This document shows, in pieces, positions 36,070 through 45,021 of a stretch of 64,000 nucleotides of DNA. A program made the translations under genes and the position numbers. This stretch comes from Pseudaminobacter sp040045035. GTDB lineage: Bacteria > Pseudomonadota > Alphaproteobacteria > Rhizobiales > Rhizobiaceae. Within the stretch, counting starts at the first letter, position 1. Each line of letters opens with the position of its first letter. Under the pieces are notes generated by a model. That model did not search any database, was not told the DNA's origin, and saw only the letters and a list, made by a program, of their open reading frames with translations. Location of the stretch: the NCBI RefSeq assembly GCF_040045035.1, contig NZ_JBDZDS010000008.1, positions 186,001 to 250,000 on the forward strand, in the 5' to 3' direction.

Positions 36070-37311
36070 ATGGACGATACGCGGCATATCCGGGCGAAGA
36101 GCGGGACCAATCTCGGCGGTGCCAGCGCCCATAATCGGCGGGTGATGATAGACGCCCTGCGGCTGAACGGGGCGCTGTCGCGCGCCGATCTCGCGCGGGC
36201 GACCCGGCTGACGCCGCAGACCGTTTCCAACATCATCGAGGAACTGTCGCGCGACGGACTGGTCATGTCGCTCGACACGGTGCGCAAGGGCAGGGGGCAG
36301 CCGGCCACGCCTTATGGGCTCGTGCCCGAGGGCGCCTTCGCCATCGGCCTGCAGATCGACCGGCATGTGACGCGGGCTATCGTGGTCAATCTGGTGGGCG
36401 ACGTGCTGGCGAAGATGGAAGCCAACCTGCCTCCCGGAGGACCGACCGAAGGCGTGAAGGTCGTGCTCGATCTCATCGCCTGGGCGCGCCGCGCGCTTTG
36501 CGAACGCGTGCCGGAAGCGGAGGAACGCCTCGTGGGCCTGAGCATCGCCATGCCCGGCCCGTTCGGGATCAGCGCGCCCTATGGCGAGCCGTGGGCGATG
36601 ACCGCCTGGCAGGCTTTTCCGCTACTGGAGACGATCGCCGCCGGAACCGGGCTGGAGGTGGTGCTGCAGAACGACGCGGCCGCCGCATCGACGGCTGAAA
36701 AGATGCTGGGTGCGGCCCATGGCGTGGACCATGCCATCTGCATCTTCCTGGGCTACGGACTCGGGGCCGGGCTGATCGTCAATGGCGAGCCCTATGGCGG
36801 CGCCTATGGCAATGCCGGCGAGATCGGCATGATACTGGCGCTTTCGCCCGAGCAAGGCGGCGGCATCGGCTCGCTGGAAACCTTCGCATCCATCGCTTCG
36901 CTGTGCAAGGCGCTGGATCTCGACCCTGCCGACCCGAACCTGTTCGACCTGATCGCCGACGCGGTTGCGCGGGCCGACCCGAAGGTCGAAGACTGGATTG
37001 GCAAGGCGGCTGACCGGCTGCGCTGGACGGTGCAGATGCTGGAATCGGTCTTCGACCCGCAGACCATCATCCTGTGCGGCGGTGCGCCGCGCTCGCTGAT
37101 CGACCGGCTGATCGAACGCATGCAGCCCTTGCTGCCGTCGGTTGCCGAGCGGCCCGGGCGCTATCCCGAAGCCCGGCTGCAGGCGGGCCTGGCCGATCCC
37201 TGGGCGGTGGCGCTGGGGGCCGCGGCCGAACCGATCTCGCGGGCCTTCGATCCGCGCTTTTCGGCGATCCTCAAGGCGCGCCCGGCATCGGGCCATATGT
37301 TTCGGTCCTGA
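36070..37311 (+). CDS. ROK-family transcriptional regulator
   Basis: A 413-residue NagC/XylR-type regulator: an N-terminal HTH (about 20-75; LNGALSRADLARATRLTPQT) and a ROK sugar-kinase-like fold (QNDAAAASTAEKMLGAAHG, LGYGLGAGLIVNGEPYGGAY). The usual CxCGxxGCxE zinc motif is not evident; the region reads GNAGEIGMILALSPEQGG, as in some rhizobial members. The start is ATG 36070, six bases after AGAGGG, rather than ATG 36064. It is divergent from the sugar importer operon, its likely target. Confidence 0.88.
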   Translation: MDDTRHIRAKSGTNLGGASAHNRRVMIDALRLNGALSRADLARATRLTPQTVSNIIEELSRDGLVMSLDTVRKGRGQPATPYGLVPEGAFAIGLQIDRHVTRAIVVNLVGDVLAKMEANLPPGGPTEGVKVVLDLIAWARRALCERVPEAEERLVGLSIAMPGPFGISAPYGEPWAMTAWQAFPLLETIAAGTGLEVVLQNDAAAASTAEKMLGAAHGVDHAICIFLGYGLGAGLIVNGEPYGGAYGNAGEIGMILALSPEQGGGIGSLETFASIASLCKALDLDPADPNLFDLIADAVARADPKVEDWIGKAADRLRWTVQMLESVFDPQTIILCGGAPRSLIDRLIERMQPLLPSVAERPGRYPEARLQAGLADPWAVALGAAAEPISRAFDPRFSAILKARPASGHMFRS

Positions 37312-37357
37312 GACAACGTGCTGACGCGACATGCAGCGCCTTTTGCGCCGTCCGGCA

Positions 37358-37909
37358 TCAGTCAGCGGCGTGGCTTGCCGTATGGACCACGTGGGCGGTG
37401 CGAATGAAGAGCGCCTGAACCTTCTCCCAGAAATTGCCGCCCAGTACGAAAAAGCCCGCCACGAATATGAGATCGCCGGCGAGCTGATACTCCCATCTGT
37501 TGGGTCTGATGCCCGGCCAGAAATGGTCGATATACGGCTCGAGTATCGACCATGTGAGCGGTACCCAGAACATGACCAGCCCGATGGCATGGCGCACCGG
37601 CCCGACCGGTCCGACCGGCCCGAGCCCATGCAGGCGCGGGACATAGCTGACGAGGATGTTCTTCAGCTCCTGGAAGCCGGCCTTGCCGACGAGCGCGATG
37701 ACCATGACGAGCAGGATCTTGTTTATGATGAAGACGGCGCCCGTGATGGCTGCCAAGGTGGCCGGCTGCAGTCCGAGAGCGGCAAGAAGGGGGATCATCA
37801 GCACCAGCACGACTGCCAGGACGAACAGGGCTATGCCGCACCTGAACCGCCAGCCTCTGCCTGCCTCACCCCGTGGCTGGATATTCCCCATGCCCATCAT
37901 CGCTCCCAT
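37358..37909 (-). CDS. small membrane protein, transporter-suffix-domain-like
   Basis: A 183-residue protein with four hydrophobic segments (VLAVVLVLMIPLLAALGLQP, AAITGAVFIINKILLVMVIA, AIGLVMFWVPLTWSILEP, AGDLIFVAGFFVLGG). The pattern WRFRCGIALFVL, GKAGFQ, PVRHAIGLVMF, DLIFVAGFFVLGGNFWEKV resembles what is annotated as a transporter suffix domain. Role unknown. It stands alone, converging with the ROK gene, with no partner transporter adjacent. Confidence 0.65.
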   Translation of the reverse strand: MGAMMGMGNIQPRGEAGRGWRFRCGIALFVLAVVLVLMIPLLAALGLQPATLAAITGAVFIINKILLVMVIALVGKAGFQELKNILVSYVPRLHGLGPVGPVGPVRHAIGLVMFWVPLTWSILEPYIDHFWPGIRPNRWEYQLAGDLIFVAGFFVLGGNFWEKVQALFIRTAHVVHTASHAAD

Positions 37910-38110
37910 CCTTCGCGTCGAGGTCGATGCGAAAATATACCGCTGGCCGGGGCTTTTTATAGGGACGAAAGCGTAGGCGCCTGCGTCGGTGCTGCTAGCG
38001 GAATGGTCCGTTTACGTGGCAGTCTTTGTTGCCAAGCGATCCCAGGGTCGGCTGGCAAGTTCCATAATTAAACTTACCTGACTTTCGCGAGTTGGGGGGG
38101 TGGATTCTAC

Positions 38111-39205
38111 CTTGAAGTGCGACTTTGCAGCGATATCAATGGCTTATCGCACGCAAGGACCGCCGATGAAACGCACCTACTCGCAAATCAGTCTGGATGG
38201 ACGACGCAAGATCGCACGCTGGTGCCAGGCCGGCGTCGCCGTCGACGTGATCGCCGAGAAACTCGGCCGGCATCGATCGTCGATTTTCCGCGAGTTGCGG
38301 CGCAACGCCTTTGAGGATCGTGAGATGCCGGAACTGATCGGCTATTATTGCGTGACGGCCCACAACAAGGCCAAGGAGCGCCGCAGCCGATACCGCAAGC
38401 TGGTGCGGTTTCCGCGCCTGCGATCGGCGATCATCGAGCGGATCAAGCATGGCTGGTCGCCAGAGCAGATCGCCGGCCGACTGCAACTCGAGAAAAGCCC
38501 GACGCGCGTCTGTCACGAGACGATCTACCGCTTTGCCTATTCGAGCGACGGCCAGGAGATGAAGCTGTGGCACTATCTGCCCGAACGTCGGGCGCGTCGC
38601 CGGCCACGCCATGCCCGGCGACGCTATGGCCGCCGATTCAGCCCGGAACTCGGCATTCTGCACCGTCCGGACGCTGTCCGCGAGCGAAAGCAGCTTGGTC
38701 ACTGGGAATGCGACCTGATCCAGTTCCGCAAGAAGTTCGGCAACGCCAACGTCACATCATTGGTCGAACGGGTCAGCCGCTTCACCGTGTTCCTGCGCAA
38801 CAACGACCGGCAATCAAAGCCGATCATGGATGGGCTGATCGATACCTTGAGCGCCCTTCCCCAAGCCGCGCGCCGTTCGATCACCTTTGATCGCGGCACC
38901 GAATTCACCGACTGGCCCCATCTGCAGGCGGGGCTCGGCGTGCAGACCTGGTTCTGCGACCCACAGTCGCCCTGGCAGAAAGGATCGGTCGAAAACACCA
39001 ATCGCCGGGCCCGCAAATGGCTGCCGAGAGACCTCGATCCGCTGTCGGTCAACGACAGCGACCTGAAGGGCATCTGTGACCAGCTCAACACCACGCCGCG
39101 GAAATGTCTCGGCTTCAAGACGCCGTCTGAAGTGTTCAGGCAGAAGCTTCTGGCCGCCCGGCGATGAACCGGCTACCCTACCCCAGCTCAAAGTCGCGCT
39201 TCGGC
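38111..39205 (+). mobile_element. IS30-family insertion sequence
   Basis: About 1.1 kb containing one intact IS30-type transposase gene. Matching inner parts of terminal inverted repeats are GAAGTGCGACTTTG at 38114-38127 and, inverted, CAAAGTCGCGCTTC at 39189-39202 (13 of 14 positions). Exact outer ends and target duplication could not be fixed. It sits in the spacer between the small membrane protein gene and the D-amino-acid operon and interrupts no recognisable gene. Confidence 0.8.
38166..39167 (+). CDS. IS30-family transposase
   Basis: A 333-residue DDE transposase starting at ATG 38166. The N-terminal HTH reads LDGRRKIARWCQAGVAVDVI, then LGRHRSSIFRELRRNAF. The DDE catalytic residues are present: Asp in HWECDLIQF, Asp in ITFDRGTEFTDW, and Glu in KGSVENTNRRARKWLPRD, with the family-typical tail NTTPRKCLGFKTPSEVF. 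The reading frame is complete, so it may be active. Confidence 0.93.
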   Translation: MKRTYSQISLDGRRKIARWCQAGVAVDVIAEKLGRHRSSIFRELRRNAFEDREMPELIGYYCVTAHNKAKERRSRYRKLVRFPRLRSAIIERIKHGWSPEQIAGRLQLEKSPTRVCHETIYRFAYSSDGQEMKLWHYLPERRARRRPRHARRRYGRRFSPELGILHRPDAVRERKQLGHWECDLIQFRKKFGNANVTSLVERVSRFTVFLRNNDRQSKPIMDGLIDTLSALPQAARRSITFDRGTEFTDWPHLQAGLGVQTWFCDPQSPWQKGSVENTNRRARKWLPRDLDPLSVNDSDLKGICDQLNTTPRKCLGFKTPSEVFRQKLLAARR

Positions 39206-39330
39206 GAGAACTCACAGAAATGGGGCCGATGAACGAACCCGCTGCCCGGGACGGGCGCGCGCGGTGAGGTAGTGGTCACGGGCCGGCCGTCGCGGCCGCC
39301 GCGACCGCAAGCCGTTCTCTCGCGTCAGTC

Positions 39331-39358
39331 GTTCAGTGCGATGGAGGCCGCACTGAAC
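39331..39358 (-). terminator. hairpin 3' of the D-amino-acid operon
   Basis: A perfect 10-base stem, GTTCAGTGCG (39331-39340) with CGCACTGAAC (39349-39358), loop of 8, about 14 bases past the stop of the DadA-like gene. No strong U-run on the minus strand, so termination strength is uncertain. Confidence 0.6.
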
Positions 39359-39371
39359 TTTCAGGATCACG

Positions 39372-40616
39372 TCAAAAGCGACACGCACGATATGGTAAGA
39401 GGTCGGCAGCAGGTGTCTCACCAGTCATTTGCTCGGCAAGCAAACGGCCAGTCACCGGACCGAGGGTGAAACCATGGTGTGCGTGGCCGAAGTTGAACCA
39501 AAGACCAGGGTGCTTCCCGGCCCCGCCGATCACCGGTTTCATGTCGGGCAGGCATGGTCGTACCCCCATCCATGCCTCCGGCTCCACGCGGTTGCCGAGT
39601 GGGATCAGCGACCGGGCAATCGCCTCCGCCTTGTCGAGCTGAACGGGCGTCGGCGCAGAATCGCGCGGCGCCAGTTCGATGCCCGTCGTCAGGCGAATGC
39701 CGTCGAGCATCGGAGACAGGACGAAGCCCCCGTATTCGCTTAGGATCGGCCGATTCAGCGAAACCCCAGCGGGCGGGGAAAAATGCATGTGATAGCCGCG
39801 CTTGACCGCAAGCGGAATGCGATAGCCGAGCTGCTCGGTCACATCCGTCGACCATGCCCCGAGCGCGAGAACCACATCCCTTGCCCGAACTTCGCCTGCC
39901 TCCGATGGCAGCTTCCAATGCCCATCGCTCTGCTTCACTTGCCGAGCATCCGCGTGGACGAACCTCCCACCCCGTCGCAAGAACAGCTCGGCATACGCCT
40001 TGGTCACCGCACCCGGACTGGACACTGTGACAGGATCCCGCCAATGGATCGCACCGAAAACGGAAGGGTTGATCGCCGGCTCCAGATCGTGAAGTTGGCT
40101 CCGGTCCAGCAGATCGTAGCTTAGCCCGTATTCCCCCAGGCGCTCGGCAGCTTCCCTCGAAAACGCCAGATCCTTCGGAGTGCGGCACAGTTCCAGCCAG
40201 CCCGTCTCACGAGCAAGATGGGTCGCCTCCGCATCCTTCAAGAGAAGCTGATGTTCGCTGACGCACCGCTCTATCAGCGGAAGCATGTCCCGGGCGGCAT
40301 CTGCCAGGTGCCGGGGCGAGGAATGACGCCAATATTGGAATAACCATGGCGCAACGCGTGGCAGGTGCGTCCAATGATAGCGGACGTCCGCAGACCGGTT
40401 CAAGGCAAACCGAAGCAGGGTCAGGACGCTGCGCGGAAATGCATAGGGCACCACGCTGGAGCGTTCGATAAGCCCGGCATTGCCATAGCTGGTTTCTTCG
40501 CCGGGCCCGCGCCGGTCGACAAGCACCACGGAACGCCCCCGGGCCTGCAAATGAAGGGCCGTGGACACGCCGACTATACCCGCGCCAAGAACCGCGACGT
40601 CGCTATCGATGGTCAA
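39372..40616 (-). CDS. FAD-dependent D-amino-acid dehydrogenase-like oxidoreductase
   Basis: A 414-residue DAO-family flavoprotein related to DadA. The FAD-binding motif VAVLGAGIVGVSTALHLQAR is at residues 8-27; ETSYGNAGLIERSSVVPYAF and the C-terminal GLWFNFGHAHHGFTLGP are typical of DadA-like proteins. It probably oxidises D-amino acids to 2-oxo acids at the membrane. It is last in the minus-strand operon, 52 bases after the M81 peptidase gene. Substrate range is inferred from the deacylase and transporter context. Confidence 0.85.
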   Translation of the reverse strand: MTIDSDVAVLGAGIVGVSTALHLQARGRSVVLVDRRGPGEETSYGNAGLIERSSVVPYAFPRSVLTLLRFALNRSADVRYHWTHLPRVAPWLFQYWRHSSPRHLADAARDMLPLIERCVSEHQLLLKDAEATHLARETGWLELCRTPKDLAFSREAAERLGEYGLSYDLLDRSQLHDLEPAINPSVFGAIHWRDPVTVSSPGAVTKAYAELFLRRGGRFVHADARQVKQSDGHWKLPSEAGEVRARDVVLALGAWSTDVTEQLGYRIPLAVKRGYHMHFSPPAGVSLNRPILSEYGGFVLSPMLDGIRLTTGIELAPRDSAPTPVQLDKAEAIARSLIPLGNRVEPEAWMGVRPCLPDMKPVIGGAGKHPGLWFNFGHAHHGFTLGPVTGRLLAEQMTGETPAADLLPYRACRF

Positions 40617-40668
40617 AATCGTTTCCTAACTATTCGCAGAAAGACCGGATGTGCCGAAACGGCGCGGT

Positions 40669-42171
40669 TTATGACGCGCCGGCGTATTCCATGGTCTTGT
40701 CGAGGGGGAAGATTGGCCGCGGGACGTTGCGGTAGGGAAGCTTTTCGAGCTGCAGGGTACACAGCGCTCCGCTATCGCAGACGATTACCTTGTCGGCGAT
40801 CGGCTCGAAGGCGGCCCGGAAATGCTGCATGGATTTGAGGGCGACGACCGACTTTCTAGTTGGGTCGATGCCGAAAGCGGCAAACTGCTGCAAGTCCAGC
40901 ATCTGGGTGACGTGGCTGACAATCAGAATGTCGATGCCGTCGACGCGCAGGACAGCCGTCTTGCCAAAGCTGAGCTGAAGGCCTCCGATCATCGGGCCGT
41001 TGCCGGTGAATACGCCGTCGCTGACCAGCATCAGCGTCCCGGCGAGGGCCAAAGGCCCGCCGCCGAAACGTGCGTCCGTCTTGCCGCCGACGCTGACGGT
41101 CACCGTCTCGCCAACGGCGCGGGTGCTGAGTTCCTGCGCGACCTCGGGGTCGAGCAGCGGGCCGAAGCAGGCATTTTCCACCTGTGCTTCGAGAAGCGCG
41201 CGCAGCAATTCGGTCGAATCGCCATAGCCGCCTCCGCCGGGATTATCGGCATAGTCGGCCACTACGATCGGCCTCGATGCTCTATGCGCCTTGCAGATGG
41301 CCGCTGCCTCCTCCACGGAATAGTAGGTGTTGTAGGACTTGTGGCGTCCTTCCCACATTTCGCCGGCAATGCGATTGGCGAAGGCATAGTGTTCAGTGTC
41401 GTCGCCCTGGCAGGTGATAAGCACGGTGGGGCCGACATCGGCAATGTCGGCATTGCCGAAACCGGAATTGATGCTGACGGCGAAGACGTCGGGATGGCTT
41501 TCATAGTCCACACCGCGTGCCACCCATTCGATCATCGGGCCGAGGTCGGTGCGCCCGGTGCTGGTTTCATCGAGCATGGGAAGATGTACGCGGATGGTGC
41601 GAGGCTTGATCTTGCCCTGCATGGCGCGGTGCAGGATGTCTCCTGCCTGAAGGCCCCGGTCGCGCATGTCGACATGGGGATAGGTCTTGTACGACACGAT
41701 GATGTTGGCGAGCTCGCACATCTTCGGCGTGACGTTGGCATGAAGATCGAGCGTGATCGCGATGGGGATGTCGCGGCCCACGGCTTGACGCAGCCTTGCA
41801 AGCAGTTCGCCCTCGCCGTCTTCGCAGAATTCGGTCACCATCGCGCCGTGCAGGCCAAGCAGGATCCCAGAGAGGCTGTCCTTTAGCCTTCTGGCCGCTT
41901 CCACGATCGGGCCGGCAAGGCGGTCAAAAGCATCCCGGGTCACCATTCCTGACGGCTCGGCCGTAGTGCTCAGCACATGCTCGACGTTCCATCCGTGCTT
42001 TCGCGCGGAATCGAGGAACCCCGCCAGTTCCGTATTGGCATCCGAGCGCTTGGCCACGGCCTCCTCACCGAAATAGAGGAACTTGCCGCGAAACGCATCA
42101 TAGCCCGTGAGATTCCGGTTGAATGTATTGGACTCGTGTTTGAACTCGGCAGTCAGAACTTGAAAGGGCAT
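40669..42171 (-). CDS. M81-family metallopeptidase (MlrC-like)
   Basis: A 500-residue protein of the M81/MlrC family, named from the microcystin-degradation peptidase. Characteristic stretches are FKHESNTFNRNLTGYDAFR near the N-terminus, GMVTRDAFDRLAGPI, ILLGLHGAMVTEFCEDGEGE, ITLDLHANVTPKMCELANI, and YADNPGGGGYGDSTELLRAL. Members are putative zinc peptidases acting on small unusual peptides. Ten bases separate it from the ATPase gene, so it is cotranscribed with the dipeptide-type importer. Confidence 0.88.
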   Translation of the reverse strand: MPFQVLTAEFKHESNTFNRNLTGYDAFRGKFLYFGEEAVAKRSDANTELAGFLDSARKHGWNVEHVLSTTAEPSGMVTRDAFDRLAGPIVEAARRLKDSLSGILLGLHGAMVTEFCEDGEGELLARLRQAVGRDIPIAITLDLHANVTPKMCELANIIVSYKTYPHVDMRDRGLQAGDILHRAMQGKIKPRTIRVHLPMLDETSTGRTDLGPMIEWVARGVDYESHPDVFAVSINSGFGNADIADVGPTVLITCQGDDTEHYAFANRIAGEMWEGRHKSYNTYYSVEEAAAICKAHRASRPIVVADYADNPGGGGYGDSTELLRALLEAQVENACFGPLLDPEVAQELSTRAVGETVTVSVGGKTDARFGGGPLALAGTLMLVSDGVFTGNGPMIGGLQLSFGKTAVLRVDGIDILIVSHVTQMLDLQQFAAFGIDPTRKSVVALKSMQHFRAAFEPIADKVIVCDSGALCTLQLEKLPYRNVPRPIFPLDKTMEYAGAS

Positions 42172-42180
42172 GTCTGTTCC

Positions 42181-43209
42181 TCAGATGGACGTCAACGACA
42201 GGGGAAAGTGGCAAGCGACAGGATGTTCGTACGGCGGCATGTTTCCGTCCGCGTTTCCCAGACTGTGATGGGGGCGTGATTGCAGTTCCGGCCGTTCGGT
42301 CCGGCAGCGTTCCTGGGCGAAGGGACAGCGCGAGGCATAGGCACATCCCGGTGGCAGGTCGAAGGCGCTGGGAATTTCGCCTTCGGCCGGCGCCACCGCG
42401 CGCCTGAGCTTGGGGTCGGGTTCAAAGGTGCTGTCAAGAAGGGCCTTGGTATAGGGGTGGCGGGGCAGTGCCGTGGGTGTGGGCAGCAGCTCGACCACGC
42501 GGCCGAGATACATCACCACGATCCGGTCGGAGAAATAGCGGACGAGACCGAGATCATGCGAAATGAAGAGATATGTCAGGCCGAGTTCGTCCTTCAGCCG
42601 TTCCAGAAGGCCGATGATCTGCGCCTGTATCGACACGTCGAGCGAGGCGGTCGGCTCGTCCAGAACGAGAAACTCGGGCTGGAGCGCAAGCGCCCGTGCG
42701 ATGCCAGCACGCTGCTTTTGGCCACCGGAAAGCTGGTGCGGATAGCTGCGGGCAAGCTCCGGGCGAAGGCCGACCATGGTCAGAAGCTCCTCAACCTTGG
42801 CGCTGGCTTCGGCCTTGGTCAACTTGACGCCCTGCAACCGAAACGGCTCCAGCAGGGCGTCCTGCAGCCGATAGCGCGGATCGATAGCCGAGTAAGGATC
42901 CTGGAAAACCATCTGCATGCGGCGGCGCATGCTGCGCATCGCCTTCGGCGTCAGCGTCCCAATGTCGATGCCGTCAAACATCACGCGGCCCGAGGTCGGC
43001 TCGATCAGGCGAAGCGCCAGGCGCGCGAGGGTCGATTTCCCGCAACCGGATTCGCCAACCACACCGGTGACGCTGCCGCGCTCGATCTGCAGTGAGACAT
43101 TGCTTACCGCGTTCATCGTCCGCGACTTGCGCAAAAGCCTCCTGCCGCCGGTGAAGGTCCGGTTAAGGTCGGTGATCGAAACGAGGGTATCCGAATGTCC
43201 CAGCGTCAT
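42181..43209 (-). CDS. oligopeptide/dipeptide ABC transporter ATP-binding protein (DppF type)
   Basis: A 342-residue ATPase. Start ATG 43209 lies in the ATGA overlap with the preceding gene; frames reaching further upstream are shadow sequence. Walker A GVVGESGCGKSTLARLALRL, signature LSGGQKQRAGIARALAL, Walker B FLVLDEPTASLDVS, and the Opp/Dpp C-terminal cysteine region GCAYASRCPFAQERCRTERP. It pairs with the DppD-type ATPase. Confidence 0.93.
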   Translation of the reverse strand: MTLGHSDTLVSITDLNRTFTGGRRLLRKSRTMNAVSNVSLQIERGSVTGVVGESGCGKSTLARLALRLIEPTSGRVMFDGIDIGTLTPKAMRSMRRRMQMVFQDPYSAIDPRYRLQDALLEPFRLQGVKLTKAEASAKVEELLTMVGLRPELARSYPHQLSGGQKQRAGIARALALQPEFLVLDEPTASLDVSIQAQIIGLLERLKDELGLTYLFISHDLGLVRYFSDRIVVMYLGRVVELLPTPTALPRHPYTKALLDSTFEPDPKLRRAVAPAEGEIPSAFDLPPGCAYASRCPFAQERCRTERPELQSRPHHSLGNADGNMPPYEHPVACHFPLSLTSI

Positions 43210-44168
43210 CCCTGCACTCCCGCGCTGAAGTGGCATGCGACATGGCCCCCATCCGCAGTTTTCGTGATCTGCGGCGTTTGCGTGCGGCACACATCGGCCG
43301 CCGCGGGACAACGGGGGTGGAAGCGGCACCCGGAAGCATATGAACTGACACTCGGAACGCTGCCGGGAATGCCTTTCAGGCTGCCCGGCGCCATCCCCGC
43401 CCGCGGAATGCATCCTATCAGCGCCTGGGTGTAGGGATGGTTCTGCTGGCGAAAGATCGCGCCGACTTCGTTGCTCTCGGCAACTCGGCCGGCATAGAGC
43501 ACAACCACGTCATCGCAAGCCTGCGCGATGACGCCCATATCGTGCGTGATCAGCATCAGCGCCATGTCGCGCTGCCGAACAAGCTGGACCAGCAGCTCGA
43601 TGATCTGCGCCTGCACGGTCACGTCCAGCGCCGTCGTCGGCTCGTCGGCGATGATCAGGTCGGGGTCGGCGGCAAGCGCCATAGCGATGACAATCCGCTG
43701 CTTCATGCCGCCCGACAATTGGTGCGGATACAGCTTGCAGACCTCGGCCGCCTCGGGAATGCGCAACTGCGACAGGAGTTCGATGCTGCGTTGACGGGCG
43801 GCCTTCCGCGTCATTTTCAGGTGCAGGCGCAGAACCTGGTCGATCTGGTCGCCGACAGAGATGACGGGATCGAGTGACGTCATCGGATTCTGGGCTATGA
43901 AAGCGATCCGATTGCCCCGCAGCTTTCGGTAGTCGGCCTCCCGCAAGCCGGTCAGGTCGATCCCGTCGAATATCACCGACCCGCTGCGGATACGACCGCG
44001 GCTGAGTGGCAGAAGCCCCATCACGGAGAGGGCCGTGAGAGATTTTCCCGAGCCGGATTCGCCCACGATACCCAGGACCTTGCCTTTGTCGACCGAGAAG
44101 GTGATGCCATCCAGCAGGGTCACGTTCCCGATTGAAATCGAAAGATTGTCTACGGCTAGAAGCGACAT
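43206..44168 (-). CDS. oligopeptide/dipeptide ABC transporter ATP-binding protein (DppD type)
   Basis: A 320-residue ATPase with Walker A GIVGESGSGKSLTALSVMGL, IAFIAQNPMTSLDPVISVGD, signature LSGGMKQRIVIAMALAADPD, Walker B LIIADEPTTALDVTVQAQ, and the C-terminal Cys-rich ASGCRFHPRCPAAADVCRTQ. It overlaps the DppF gene by 4 bases. Confidence 0.93.
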   Translation of the reverse strand: MSLLAVDNLSISIGNVTLLDGITFSVDKGKVLGIVGESGSGKSLTALSVMGLLPLSRGRIRSGSVIFDGIDLTGLREADYRKLRGNRIAFIAQNPMTSLDPVISVGDQIDQVLRLHLKMTRKAARQRSIELLSQLRIPEAAEVCKLYPHQLSGGMKQRIVIAMALAADPDLIIADEPTTALDVTVQAQIIELLVQLVRQRDMALMLITHDMGVIAQACDDVVVLYAGRVAESNEVGAIFRQQNHPYTQALIGCIPRAGMAPGSLKGIPGSVPSVSSYASGCRFHPRCPAAADVCRTQTPQITKTADGGHVACHFSAGVQG

Positions 44169-44169
44169 G

Positions 44170-45021
44170 TCAGGCCGGCCTTACTTGCGAGCGAATATCG
44201 AGCGCGCGGATCAGGCTGTCGCCCAGCATGTTGATCGCGATGACCGACAGCGCCACCATGAGGCCGGGGAAGATGATGATCCAAGGGGCGGTGAATATCT
44301 GTGCGGTGCCGTTGCTCATCATGCCGCCCCAGCTCGGGATTGGAGGCTGGGCGCCGAGGCCGAAGAAGCCCAGCGTTGCCTCGAGGATGATGCCGTCGCC
44401 GGTCGCAAGCATCGCGGCAACGATAATGGGAGGCAGGGCGTTCGGCAGCAGGTGCGCAAACACGACGTGACGCGGCCCTGCCCCGAGGCTCACCGTGGCC
44501 TCGACATAGGTCTCGTTTTTCAGGCTCAGGATCTGGGCGCGGGTAAGCCGGGTGAACTGGGCAAGATAGGCGATGCCGATCGCCATCATTGTGGAGTACA
44601 TGCCGGCGCCAACGATCGCCACGAAGATGAGCGCGATCAGGATTTCCGGGAATGACCAGGTCAAGTCGACGACAGCCGTGACGATCCGGTCGAAGATCCC
44701 GCCAAGGTAGCCGCTCATGGCGCCAAGAAACATGCCGACGCAGACCGAAACCGAGATCGCCACTACGCTGACCTTCAATGAGGTCCGGGCGCCATGGATT
44801 ATGCGGGAAAGGACATCGCGGCCGAATTCGTCCGTTCCGAGCCAATGGGCCACAGATGGAGGGGTATTGGCCATCGGAAGATTCTGTATCTCGAACGAAT
44901 AGGGCGCCAGCCAGTCGGCGAAGATCGCGACAAATATGACCGTCGCCAGAAACACCGTGGCAATTGCGCCGCCCGGCGAGGCCACGACGCGGTAAAAGGT
45001 ACTGTCTGCGTTTACGGTCAT
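44170..45021 (-). CDS. dipeptide-type ABC transporter permease (DppC type)
   Basis: A 283-residue permease of the binding-protein-dependent transport family. It has the DppC-like APYSFEIQNLPMANTPPS, HWLGTDEFGRDVLSRIIHGA near the N-terminus, and the EAA-loop region VEATVSLGAGPRHVVFAHLL. Five to six membrane segments. It overlaps the DppB gene by 4 bases. Confidence 0.93.
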   Translation of the reverse strand: MTVNADSTFYRVVASPGGAIATVFLATVIFVAIFADWLAPYSFEIQNLPMANTPPSVAHWLGTDEFGRDVLSRIIHGARTSLKVSVVAISVSVCVGMFLGAMSGYLGGIFDRIVTAVVDLTWSFPEILIALIFVAIVGAGMYSTMMAIGIAYLAQFTRLTRAQILSLKNETYVEATVSLGAGPRHVVFAHLLPNALPPIIVAAMLATGDGIILEATLGFFGLGAQPPIPSWGGMMSNGTAQIFTAPWIIIFPGLMVALSVIAINMLGDSLIRALDIRSQVRPA

